Shown in pieces: positions 45,896 to 54,290 of a DNA stretch of 64,000 bases. This DNA is from Pseudomonadota bacterium (lineage in GTDB: Bacteria; Pseudomonadota; Gammaproteobacteria; Burkholderiales; Burkholderiaceae_B), in NCBI GenBank assembly GCA_023427085.1, contig JAEZBO010000266.1:36307-100306 (forward strand), given 5' to 3'. The notes under the pieces are model-generated. The model saw only the letters and a program-made list of their open reading frames with translations, was not told the DNA's origin and ran no database searches. Position numbers and translations under genes: made by a program. Within the stretch, counting starts at the first letter, position 1; every line of letters begins with the position of its first letter.

Positions 45896-46852
45896 TCACA
45901 TGCGGAATTGGTCGTCACTTGAAAGTCGGCTCGGAGCGCGTTTCCTGCCAGAGCCATTGTCGGAGGTCTGCTTGTTGGTCAACCGTCGGGCTGAAGTTCG
46001 TTTCTTTGGGTTGGGAGCGCTTATGGGATTATCGACGCGCAATTGGGCAGAGGCCCGTTTCTTGATGGCGCGATTCGATTGCCCCTGGACGCCATTGAGT
46101 GTCGCAATCAGGCTATCAATGCTTAGCCCTAGACGCAATGATGGGGCTTTTTCTTGATCCCATTTATCAAAAGCAACTGCATCGATACCTAGAACCTTGG
46201 CCATTCTGCAGGCAACATTTTTTGTAATGCGTCGATGGCCTTGGGAGGTGCGAGATGAGCGGTATCGACTCAACATTGATGGAGATATCCCCACAGCTGT
46301 CGCGAATTTTCCCTTTTCACCTCTCTTCATTTTGTCCAAAGCCACTGTGAGGCTCAGCCAGCGCCAATCGTAGACAGTGAGGTCATCATGGGGATGCTGC
46401 GGTCTCTCTGGGGGGAGCCCCATTGAGCTGAAAATCTTGTCCAAAGACCGTTTTTCTTTCTGGTTTGCAGCCTCTTGCCCGCGGCGGCGGCGCTTAGCTG
46501 CTGCGGTGGCCTTTTTTGTTACACGCTCAAGTTTTTTGAAATATGAAGCGGCTCTGTTGAGGCGTTCATCGGCTTCTTTGCCTTCTCCGCGCATACGTTT
46601 GGTATGTGAGTCGATTAGCAAGTGCAGGTAATGCAATTGGTTTCTATACGCCTCAAGCGTGAACTCTAGGCTCTTGATCTTCGTCTCTAAAGACCATTCT
46701 TTCGGGGACTTAAGTCCATCCAGGAGCAGTTCCGTCACCAGAGCGCCGAGGGTTTTGCTATTGCCCGCTTTTCGTTGCAGCTTGGCTTTGAGCCCGGCTG
46801 GAAGCCGGACATGCAGAATCAAGTCGGAGTCGTAATTTTGTTTAGCAGTCAT
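45896..46852 (-). CDS. Ribbon-helix-helix plus HTH DNA-binding regulator
   Basis: A 318-residue protein with an N-terminal ribbon-helix-helix pattern (DLILHVRLPAGLKAKLQRKA, then TLGALVTELLLDGL), a charged coiled-coil-like middle (about 60-145, very rich in Arg/Lys/Glu), and an HTH of Cro type (GKFATAVGISPSMLSRYR, then RRITKNVACRMAKVLGID). The last about 60 residues are basic and low complexity. It resembles element-borne regulators. Its start codon lies inside one of three CTGCTAA repeats, which suggests autoregulation. The gap 45672-45895 before it holds no gene. Confidence 0.65.
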   Translation of the reverse strand: MTAKQNYDSDLILHVRLPAGLKAKLQRKAGNSKTLGALVTELLLDGLKSPKEWSLETKIKSLEFTLEAYRNQLHYLHLLIDSHTKRMRGEGKEADERLNRAASYFKKLERVTKKATAAAKRRRRGQEAANQKEKRSLDKIFSSMGLPPERPQHPHDDLTVYDWRWLSLTVALDKMKRGEKGKFATAVGISPSMLSRYRSSRTSQGHRRITKNVACRMAKVLGIDAVAFDKWDQEKAPSLRLGLSIDSLIATLNGVQGQSNRAIKKRASAQLRVDNPISAPNPKKRTSARRLTNKQTSDNGSGRKRAPSRLSSDDQFRM

Positions 46853-46935
46853 TATATAAATTTAGCAGTTTTGGACGGATCAGCGCCGCCTGTCTAAAGT
46901 TTTGTTAAGCCTCGCTCGAGGCCCACAACTGCTAA
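46841..46935. promoter_or_regulatory. Repeated TTTAGCAGT operator in the divergent promoter of the RHH-HTH gene
   Basis: TTTAGCAGT occurs at 46841-46849 and 46861-46869 (20 bp apart) and its core in reverse (AACTGCTAA) at 46927-46935. The first copy touches the start codon of the leftward RHH-HTH gene and the last lies 17 bp before the start of the rightward 99-aa gene. Spaced identical half-sites suit ribbon-helix-helix binding. A GCCTCG/CGAGGC hairpin (46909-46922) lies between. Confidence 0.55.
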
Positions 46936-46951
46936 CTCTAAAGGGCACAGC

Positions 46952-47251
46952 ATGAAAATGAAGCTCCCCGCCATCATCAAAATGGTCGGCAACGTTAACC
47001 GGATCAACGAATACAAAGACGCAGGCTGGACTCCTGAACGGACCCGCCAAGCCTTTGCAAGGAATGGTGTCACCCTCGTTGTCGTGGCTGGCGACTTTCC
47101 CCTGATCGCCAACCAAGCCGAGCTGTGCCGCAAGGCGGTGTCGAAGGCCGCTGTTCGCGCTGACATTGACGCTGGACGTGACCCCCAATCGGACCAGGAT
47201 GCGGACTCCGCCTCGTTGGGCTTGGCCGCGATTGCCGCGGGCAAAGCTTGA
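46952..47251 (+). CDS. Small protein of unknown function
   Basis: A 99-residue ORF (MKMKLPAIIKMVGNVNRINEY, then GWTPERTRQAFARNGVTLVVVAGDFPLIAN) preceded by AAAGGG at ribosome-site distance and followed 55 bp later by a strong intrinsic terminator, so it is very probably a real monocistronic gene. It is divergent from the RHH-HTH regulator and shares its repeated operator, so it may be under that regulator. I recognise no family; the C-terminal third is Ala-rich. Confidence 0.6.
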   Translation: MKMKLPAIIKMVGNVNRINEYKDAGWTPERTRQAFARNGVTLVVVAGDFPLIANQAELCRKAVSKAAVRADIDAGRDPQSDQDADSASLGLAAIAAGKA

Positions 47252-47302
47252 ACCGCCTGGGCTGGCGCGTACGTTGCGCGCCGCGTCATCCAATGCCCCT
47301 CC

Positions 47303-47332
47303 AAAACCGATCCGCTTCGGATCGGTTTTTTT
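47303..47332 (+). terminator. Intrinsic terminator after the 99-aa gene
   Basis: CCGATCCG (47307-47314) and CGGATCGG (47318-47325) form a perfect 8-bp stem with a three-base loop, preceded by A4 and followed by T7. Confidence 0.9.
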
Positions 47333-47420
47333 GCTCTGGAAATCTGGCACTGATGGCGCTAAACGTTAAGCACGTCCCGTTTCCCCTTATACCCGACATC
47401 ACTAACGCTCAGATTCGAAG

Positions 47421-48116
47421 ATGGACACGCTTGATCTAACCGCCAATAGACAGCCTGTCGAGGACATGCTGTCCCGTCCACTGCCATTGTGTCTTGCCAA
47501 GCCGAAGTGGCTGGGATCGGATTGTGATCACTTCGTGATTTTCACGGAACCGCCGAAGGCGCCGGGTCTGTCGGAGGTGCTTCCGAAGCTCCGTAGGGGA
47601 GTGAAGCGTGCCCGGAAGGCGGACAGAAAGTCAGAGCGGTATAGCGCACTCGCAGGTCATGGCCTACAACGCAAGCACGGCACGATGAGTGCCTGCGTTC
47701 AGGAAGAAGATGGCTCTTGGTCTCAGGGTTTTCAGTACCGTCTGATCGCGTGCTCACATGACATCGATCCGATAGGCTACTGCACCTTTGGCATTTCGCT
47801 CGACTATGAGAACGGATGCGTCGTGGCGGTCAACGAAATCTGGGTAGAACCCACGTGGCGCGGTAATGGCGTCGGCTCAGGGTTCGCTCAGGTCGTCGCG
47901 ACGATTGTGCTGAGCACCCTGGAGGAGTTTGATATGCGCTTGGCGGGAACTCTGCCACATGCCGTCTCGATTCCCATTCTTATTGAAGGCGACGTGTACT
48001 CAATCTCTGGTAAGGACTTCCTGGATGCAATTCAGTTCGCCATGTATGACTTCGCCAATGGCGTCAGCTGGATGACATACGCGGGCTTGGAAATCGAGGT
48101 GGACGCACGCTGGTAA
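47421..48116 (+). CDS. GNAT-like acetyltransferase domain protein
   Basis: A 231-residue protein whose central part has a GNAT-type motif A: AVNEIWVEPTWRGNGVGSGF, where RGNGVG would bind the pyrophosphate of acetyl-CoA. The first about 100 residues and the last 60 are not recognised. It follows the terminator after the 99-aa gene, so it has its own promoter. GNAT proteins in such islands are often toxins (tRNA acetylation) or modification enzymes, but there is no antitoxin-like partner beside it; function open. Confidence 0.6.
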   Translation: MDTLDLTANRQPVEDMLSRPLPLCLAKPKWLGSDCDHFVIFTEPPKAPGLSEVLPKLRRGVKRARKADRKSERYSALAGHGLQRKHGTMSACVQEEDGSWSQGFQYRLIACSHDIDPIGYCTFGISLDYENGCVVAVNEIWVEPTWRGNGVGSGFAQVVATIVLSTLEEFDMRLAGTLPHAVSIPILIEGDVYSISGKDFLDAIQFAMYDFANGVSWMTYAGLEIEVDARW

Positions 48117-48137
48117 GTCCACCTACCGCGTTTTGTG

Positions 48138-48668
48138 TTACTCGGCGTCGCCTAAGCACTCTAGAACTCTGTCACGGCCGAAGCGCTCGACTAGTGCTCT
48201 TACGACCGCCGGGCAAACAACTCCGGCAGCATCGGTTGCATCGCGCTCAAGCTTCTTAATGGCCGCCTCGGCATCGAACTGCGCGTCGGCGATCTCCTCC
48301 GCTCGCATTTCTGCCTCAGCGATATCCGCAGCTGTAGGGCGTGGAGACATGCTCCTGAGCGTAGAAATATGGGTGTTGCCGACAATTCGCTTGCCGTCGG
48401 GTCCAAAGACGCGAATATCCAGCTTTCTAGCTTCCAGCTCGGTAGACAGCGACGATGCGATGATGCGCTGCAGGTCGCTCACTCGTTCGTTATCCGAAAG
48501 CCGCGCTTTGGCAAATCGAATGTGGCCTTTCACTTTGACCTTCATGTGACTGCGCTTGCGTACCTCGCCCTTATAGAGCCGCAGTTCCGTCCCATAAGGG
48601 AGCTTTTCGGCGTTGATGATCCGCGAAGCAAAGTCGCGCCATTCAATCTCAAGCGGCAGGGCAGGCAT
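48138..48668 (-). CDS. Protein of unknown function near the transposon right end
   Basis: About 176 residues from the ATG at 48668 (alternative ATGs at 48704 and 48728). N-terminal half has LEIEWRDFASRIINAEKLPYG and a basic beta-like stretch; the C-terminal half is acidic and helical (AEAEMRAEEIADAQFDAEAA) ending VERFGRDRVLECLG. It converges with the GNAT-like gene (21-bp gap). I do not recognise a family. It is the last gene before the glmS-side transposon end. Confidence 0.55.
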   Translation of the reverse strand: MPALPLEIEWRDFASRIINAEKLPYGTELRLYKGEVRKRSHMKVKVKGHIRFAKARLSDNERVSDLQRIIASSLSTELEARKLDIRVFGPDGKRIVGNTHISTLRSMSPRPTAADIAEAEMRAEEIADAQFDAEAAIKKLERDATDAAGVVCPAVVRALVERFGRDRVLECLGDAE

Positions 48669-48832
48669 GTGGGGTCTCGTGGGCTTTGAAAGAGACCGCA
48701 TCATTCCATAAGTCGGGGCGGTTTGCAATAAAGGGGGGTGGGTTTGTTGTTTCAGGCGGCCGTGTTCGAGCTCGGAACCTCAGTCTTGCTCGCTCGTCGG
48801 CACCCCTCGGACTCCACGAACACGAAACCGCT

Positions 48833-48972
48833 GCGACCGACTTTTGTTCAATTATCTCGAGCTGAAGGTGCAAAGGCCTGGGTGCGACCGACTTTGCTTC
48901 AAGTTTTCGAATTTTGGAACCGCTTAAAAATCAATTGGTTGCAATGGTTGTCCGCGACCGACTTTATTTCTC
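48833..48972 (+). repeat. Three spaced TnsB-type binding sites, glmS-proximal end
   Basis: GCGACCGACTTTTGTTCAA (48833-48851), GCGACCGACTTTGCTTCAA (48884-48902) and GCGACCGACTTTATTTCTC (48954-48972) share the core GCGACCGACTTT and are 51 and 70 bp apart. The outermost is the inverted copy of the left-end site. Spaced sites over about 140 bp resemble the left end of classical Tn7. Confidence 0.8.
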
Positions 48973-49004
48973 TCTTTCACAAGTCAGCAGGACCGCCCTC
49001 CGCC

Positions 49005-50837
<1,833 letters not shown>

Positions 50838-51008
50838 AGGAGCAACTCCTGCGTTCAAATGAGATGAGGCATTCTGCAGCAGTTGCCGGGAAATTTGATG
50901 TCTCAATTCCCGCTTCTATGAACAATAATTAACTTACACTTTTGTTATTAAATTTTCCTTCTCTTCTGGCGGATAAATAACCGAAATATTTCATCTGGAG
51001 GCGTGGGA

Positions 51009-51848
51009 CTAGCCACGTCCCTGCGATTGGCCCCGCCCCGACCGCGCGTCGCGCTGCAAGGACACCAGCTTGGCATAGCGGAAAAAGCTGCCCGCCCCCG
51101 CCGCGCAGGCCAGCACGAAGCCCTGGCTGCCATCGAGAAAGCCGCGCCGCACCAGGTAGATCCGCACGAAGGTCCACAGCCCGTGGGCGACCGCCCCCAG
51201 CACGGTCGTGCGCTTGCCGCGCTGGAACATCATCGTCGCGCCATCCGACGAATAACGATTCATCTTGGCGATCACGGCCTCGAGGTTCTCATAGGGGTAA
51301 TGCAGCAGATGCGCGTCCAGCGTACCGATCGGCCGCTCGCTCTCCAGTTTCTCGTGCACCAGCGCATCGGTGAAACGCGCCGAGCCCCGCTTGAACAAGC
51401 GCGCCACGTGATCGGGCCACCAGCCGCTGTGATAGATCGGGCGGCCCTCGAACTCGGACAGGCGCGCCATCTTGTAGACGTCGAAGGCAGGCTGGCGCAT
51501 CGCGGCAGCCACCGCCTGCGCCAGCTCGGGCGTGACCCGTTCGTCGGCGTCCAGCGACAACACCCAGTCGCCGCTGGCCAGGTCCAGCGCACGGTTCTTC
51601 TGCGGCCCGAAGCCGGGCCAGTCGGCACTGACGTGAACCGACGCGCCGTGCTGGCGCGCGATCGCGCAGGTGTCGTCGCTGCTGCCCGAATCGAGCACGA
51701 TGACCTCGTCGGCGAACGCCACCGATTGCAGGCAGGCGCCGATGTGGCGGCTTTCGTTCTTGGTGATGATGATCACCGACAGCCGAGGCTCGGGCGTGGC
51801 CGGCTGAGGCGCTGTGCCGGGGGCAGGGTGCGGATCGGCGCGGGTCAT
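51009..51848 (-). CDS. Family 2 glycosyltransferase, WaaE/KdtX-like
   Basis: A 279-residue GT2 enzyme: LSVIIITKNESRHIGACLQS at the N-terminus, VLDSGSSDDTCAIA, the DxD-type LSLDADERVTP, and WWPDHVARLFKRG with LVHEKLE typical of WaaE, which adds a glucose to the inner core of LPS. The C-terminus has a hydrophobic membrane-associating segment (HGLWTFVRIYLVRRGFLDG). It is leftward, about 170 bp upstream of glmS across an AT-rich promoter-like gap (50900-50990). The exact sugar and acceptor are not proved. Confidence 0.8.
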   Translation of the reverse strand: MTRADPHPAPGTAPQPATPEPRLSVIIITKNESRHIGACLQSVAFADEVIVLDSGSSDDTCAIARQHGASVHVSADWPGFGPQKNRALDLASGDWVLSLDADERVTPELAQAVAAAMRQPAFDVYKMARLSEFEGRPIYHSGWWPDHVARLFKRGSARFTDALVHEKLESERPIGTLDAHLLHYPYENLEAVIAKMNRYSSDGATMMFQRGKRTTVLGAVAHGLWTFVRIYLVRRGFLDGSQGFVLACAAGAGSFFRYAKLVSLQRDARSGRGQSQGRG

Positions 51849-52034
51849 GGGCGTCGCTGAGCTCCGGATTCTGAAAAGGGAGACATTGTGCAGCAGCTTT
51901 TGCGCGCCAGGACGATCCGCGGCCCAGGTCGTCTCCGCCAGACCACGTCAGCAGGCGCGACTATGCCGTCGGGCCAAGCCAACGGCCCTCATGCTTAAAT
52001 ATTATTTCCTCCACGCCTGACAAATGACCATTTC

Positions 52035-52541
52035 ATGCAAGCCGACGACCCGACCCCGCAGGAACTGGACGAACTGGACTGGCGCATCCTGAACCAGCTG
52101 CAAGAGGACAGCTCGCTGACCAACCAGGACCTGGCCATCAAGGTGCATGCGTCGGCGCCGACCTGCCTGCGCCGGGTGCGGCGCCTGACCGAGTCGGGGT
52201 TGATCGCCAGGCAGGTGGCGCTGCTCGATCCGGCCAAGCTGGGCAGCACCCTGACCGCCATCATCGAAGTCACGCTGGACGTGCAGGCGGCCGAGCGGCT
52301 GACCGAGTTCGAGGCGCTGGCGGCGGCCGAGCCGGCCATCCTGCAGTGCTACCGGGTCTCACCCGGCCCGGATTTCGTTGTGCTGGCGCAGGTGCGCGAC
52401 ATGCCGGCCTACCACGCGCTGGCCCACCGGGTATTCACCGCGCAGGCCAACGTGCGCAATGTGCGCAGCTTCTTTTCGGTGCATCGCTCTAAGTTCGACA
52501 CCCGCCTGCCCGCCGACGCGATCGGCCCGTCGCGAGCGTGA
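52035..52541 (+). CDS. Lrp/AsnC-family transcriptional regulator
   Basis: A 168-residue Lrp-type regulator: N-terminal winged helix (LDWRILNQLQEDSSLTNQDL, then APTCLRRVRRLTESGLI) and a C-terminal RAM ligand-binding domain (LTAIIEVTLDV; YRVSPGPDFVVLAQVRD). Such proteins sense amino acids and act as octamers. It is divergent from the glycosyltransferase gene and followed by the iron-uptake sigma factor, with which it does not share an obvious operon because a Fur box intervenes. Confidence 0.9.
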   Translation: MQADDPTPQELDELDWRILNQLQEDSSLTNQDLAIKVHASAPTCLRRVRRLTESGLIARQVALLDPAKLGSTLTAIIEVTLDVQAAERLTEFEALAAAEPAILQCYRVSPGPDFVVLAQVRDMPAYHALAHRVFTAQANVRNVRSFFSVHRSKFDTRLPADAIGPSRA

Positions 52542-52573
52542 GCGCGCACCGGCCTTGATGTTTCTTTACTAAG

Positions 52574-52586
52574 AACAATAATTGTT
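52574..52586. promoter_or_regulatory. Fur-box-like palindrome upstream of the sigma factor
   Basis: AACAAT-A-ATTGTT is a perfect inverted repeat in an AT-rich block (AAGAACAATAATTGTTATTA) resembling the GATAATGATAATCATTATC Fur consensus, about 45 bp before the ECF sigma gene. Iron repression through Fur is the natural reading (inference). Confidence 0.65.
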
Positions 52587-52629
52587 ATTATTACGGGGTT
52601 TTGCAAAGACCACCCATCTTCACCACCCC

Positions 52630-53136
52630 ATGACCCGACCCGCCCGCCCGACCAAAGGCTGGCTCGCCCACTACAGCGAGCTGGCGGGAACCTGGCGCCG
52701 CAAGCATTTCGGCCGCGAAGACGGTGAGGACGCCATGCACGATACGGTGCTGGGCATGCTCGAGAATGGCGTGGCCGCCATCGAGGATCCCCGCGCCTAC
52801 CTGGCTCGCGGCACCCATAACCGGCTGATCAGCCGCCACCGCCACGTGGTCGCGCTGCCGTTCACACCCATCGACGACCTGGGCGATGGCGAACACCCGA
52901 CCATGGCCGGGGCCGATTCTGGTGCGCAGTTCCAGCAGTTGGCCGACGCGCTGCAGGCGGCGCTCGAAGACCTGCCGCCCAAGTGCCGCCAGATCTACAT
53001 CAAGCACCGGCTCGAGGGCTGGACCCATAGCGAGATCGCCGAGCAGATGGGCCTGTCGCGCAGCATGGTGGAAAAGCACATGACGCGTGCATTGCGTACT
53101 ATCAACGCGCAACTGCAGAACCATTTGCCCCACTGA
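52630..53136 (+). CDS. ECF sigma factor, FecI-like
   Basis: A 168-residue sigma-70 family protein of the iron-starvation group: region 2 (WLAHYSELAGTWRRKHFG, then DAMHDTVLGMLE) and region 4 (LPPKCRQIYIKHRLEGWTHSEIAEQMGLSRS in parts). The gene order sigma, FecR-type anti-sigma, TonB receptor is that of Fec-type surface signalling. Its TGA overlaps the next ATG (TGATG). It would switch on the receptor gene when the receptor is loaded. The ATG at 52630 is the natural start; there are no signs of damage. Confidence 0.9.
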   Translation: MTRPARPTKGWLAHYSELAGTWRRKHFGREDGEDAMHDTVLGMLENGVAAIEDPRAYLARGTHNRLISRHRHVVALPFTPIDDLGDGEHPTMAGADSGAQFQQLADALQAALEDLPPKCRQIYIKHRLEGWTHSEIAEQMGLSRSMVEKHMTRALRTINAQLQNHLPH

Positions 53137-54143
53137 TGCCCCCGACGCCTCCGACCGACGAGCTCGATCACCCACGCGACGCCGCCCACTGGTTCGCGCG
53201 GATGCAGTCGGGCGAGGCCACCGAGCAAGATCGCCAGGCCTTCGACGCCTGGCGGCGGGCCCACCCCGACAACGATCGCGCGTACCGCAATCTGCAGTGG
53301 CTGTGGGAAGCCAGCCTGACGGTGGCCCACGACCGCCTGCGCACGCTGGCCGACGTGCCGCCGCGGTCGCCGCCGCCGTCGCTGGCGCGCCGCCGCGTCG
53401 GCCTGGGCCTGCTGGGGGCCGGCTCGCTGGCCGCGGTGGCTGGCGTGGTCGGCACGCTGGGCTGGCTGCGCACGCCGGAACACACGCTGACGCTGATGAC
53501 CCGCAAGGGCGAGCGCCGCCAATCCCTGCTGCCGGACGGCTCGATCCTCGACCTGAACACCGACACGCTGGCGGTGGTGCGCTTCTATCAGGACCAGCGC
53601 CGGCTCGCGCTGCAACGCGGCGAGATCTTCCTGGACGTGCGCCGCGACCTGAACCGCCCTTTCGTGGTCGACGCCGGCGTGGGCCAGGTCACGATCGGTG
53701 GCACGCGCCTGAACGTGCGCCGCGATGACGACCAGATGCAGGTCAGCGTCGAATCCGGCTCGGTGACGGTGCAGGCGGGCCAGGGGCCGCAACGGCGCGA
53801 ACGGCAGCTGTCGGCCGGCCAGCAGGCGGTGGCCCACGCCGGGCTGGACCTGGGCCAGGTCGCCGTTGCCGACGTCGGCACGATCTCGGCCTGGCAGCGC
53901 GGCAAGGTGGTGTTCAACGGCTCGCCGCTGGTCAAGGTCATCACCGAGATGAACCGTTATCTCGAGACACCGGTGCGGCTGCAGGCCGATCACCTGAGCG
54001 AGCACCGCGTCTACGGCGTGTTCAGCATCGACGATCCCTACGCCATCATCAAGGCGCTGCCGGCCATCGTGCCGGTGCGGCTGGCGCATCTGTCCGACGG
54101 CAGCACGCTGGTCGTGGCGCGCGGAGCCGCCGTTACAAAATAA
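53136..54143 (+). CDS. FecR-family anti-sigma factor
   Basis: A 335-residue FecR-like inner-membrane regulator. The N-terminal cytoplasmic domain has the FecR_N pattern DAAHWFARMQSGEATEQDR and WRRAHPDNDRAYRNL; one TM helix follows (GLGLLGAGSLAAVAGVVGTL, about 88-110), then the periplasmic FecR domain (ILDLNTDTLAVVRFY; RGEIFLDVRRD) and an STN-contacting C-terminal domain. It overlaps the sigma gene by one base and would transmit the signal from the receptor to the sigma factor. Confidence 0.9.
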   Translation: MPPTPPTDELDHPRDAAHWFARMQSGEATEQDRQAFDAWRRAHPDNDRAYRNLQWLWEASLTVAHDRLRTLADVPPRSPPPSLARRRVGLGLLGAGSLAAVAGVVGTLGWLRTPEHTLTLMTRKGERRQSLLPDGSILDLNTDTLAVVRFYQDQRRLALQRGEIFLDVRRDLNRPFVVDAGVGQVTIGGTRLNVRRDDDQMQVSVESGSVTVQAGQGPQRRERQLSAGQQAVAHAGLDLGQVAVADVGTISAWQRGKVVFNGSPLVKVITEMNRYLETPVRLQADHLSEHRVYGVFSIDDPYAIIKALPAIVPVRLAHLSDGSTLVVARGAAVTK

Positions 54144-54290
54144 GTAGCATTCTCATTCCGGTGGTAACCGGGTTCATGCGTCTAGGAAGAGAGGCAGCCA
54201 TCCATTTAGCGATGGCGACCGCCATGCCTTCAAGCACGAAGGCCGCACCGCGCGATGGCGCGCGGCGCTCTCTTTGGATGACCCCGGACC

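Larger units (their letters stand above)
17253..48981. mobile_element. Tn7-like transposon inserted at attTn7, carrying a defence island (~31.7 kb)
   Basis: The element contains tnsA, tnsB, tnsC and two tniQ-family genes, lies just downstream of glmS, and has inverted-repeat TnsB-type sites at both ends: the terminal 18-bp word GCGACCGACTTTATTTC plus context occurs as its reverse complement at 17264 and directly at 48954. Reading inward both ends start GTGAAA, 8 bp before GAAATAAAG. The glmS-side end reads TGTGAAA, the other AGTGAAA. I find no clean 5-bp target duplication with symmetric ends, though TCACAAGT occurs at both junctions (17248 and 48977), so the boundary is certain only to a few bases. 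GC and codon use inside are lower and patchy relative to the flanks. Confidence 0.85.

Noticed and set aside
17253..48981. CRISPR-associated transposon (type I-F or V-K)
   Set aside because: No repeat-spacer array and no cas6, cas7, cas8 or cas12 genes are visible; glmS targeting is explained by the TnsD-type protein.
50838..51008. glmS riboswitch/ribozyme
   Set aside because: That ribozyme is known from Gram-positive bacteria, and no matching structure is visible in the upstream gap.
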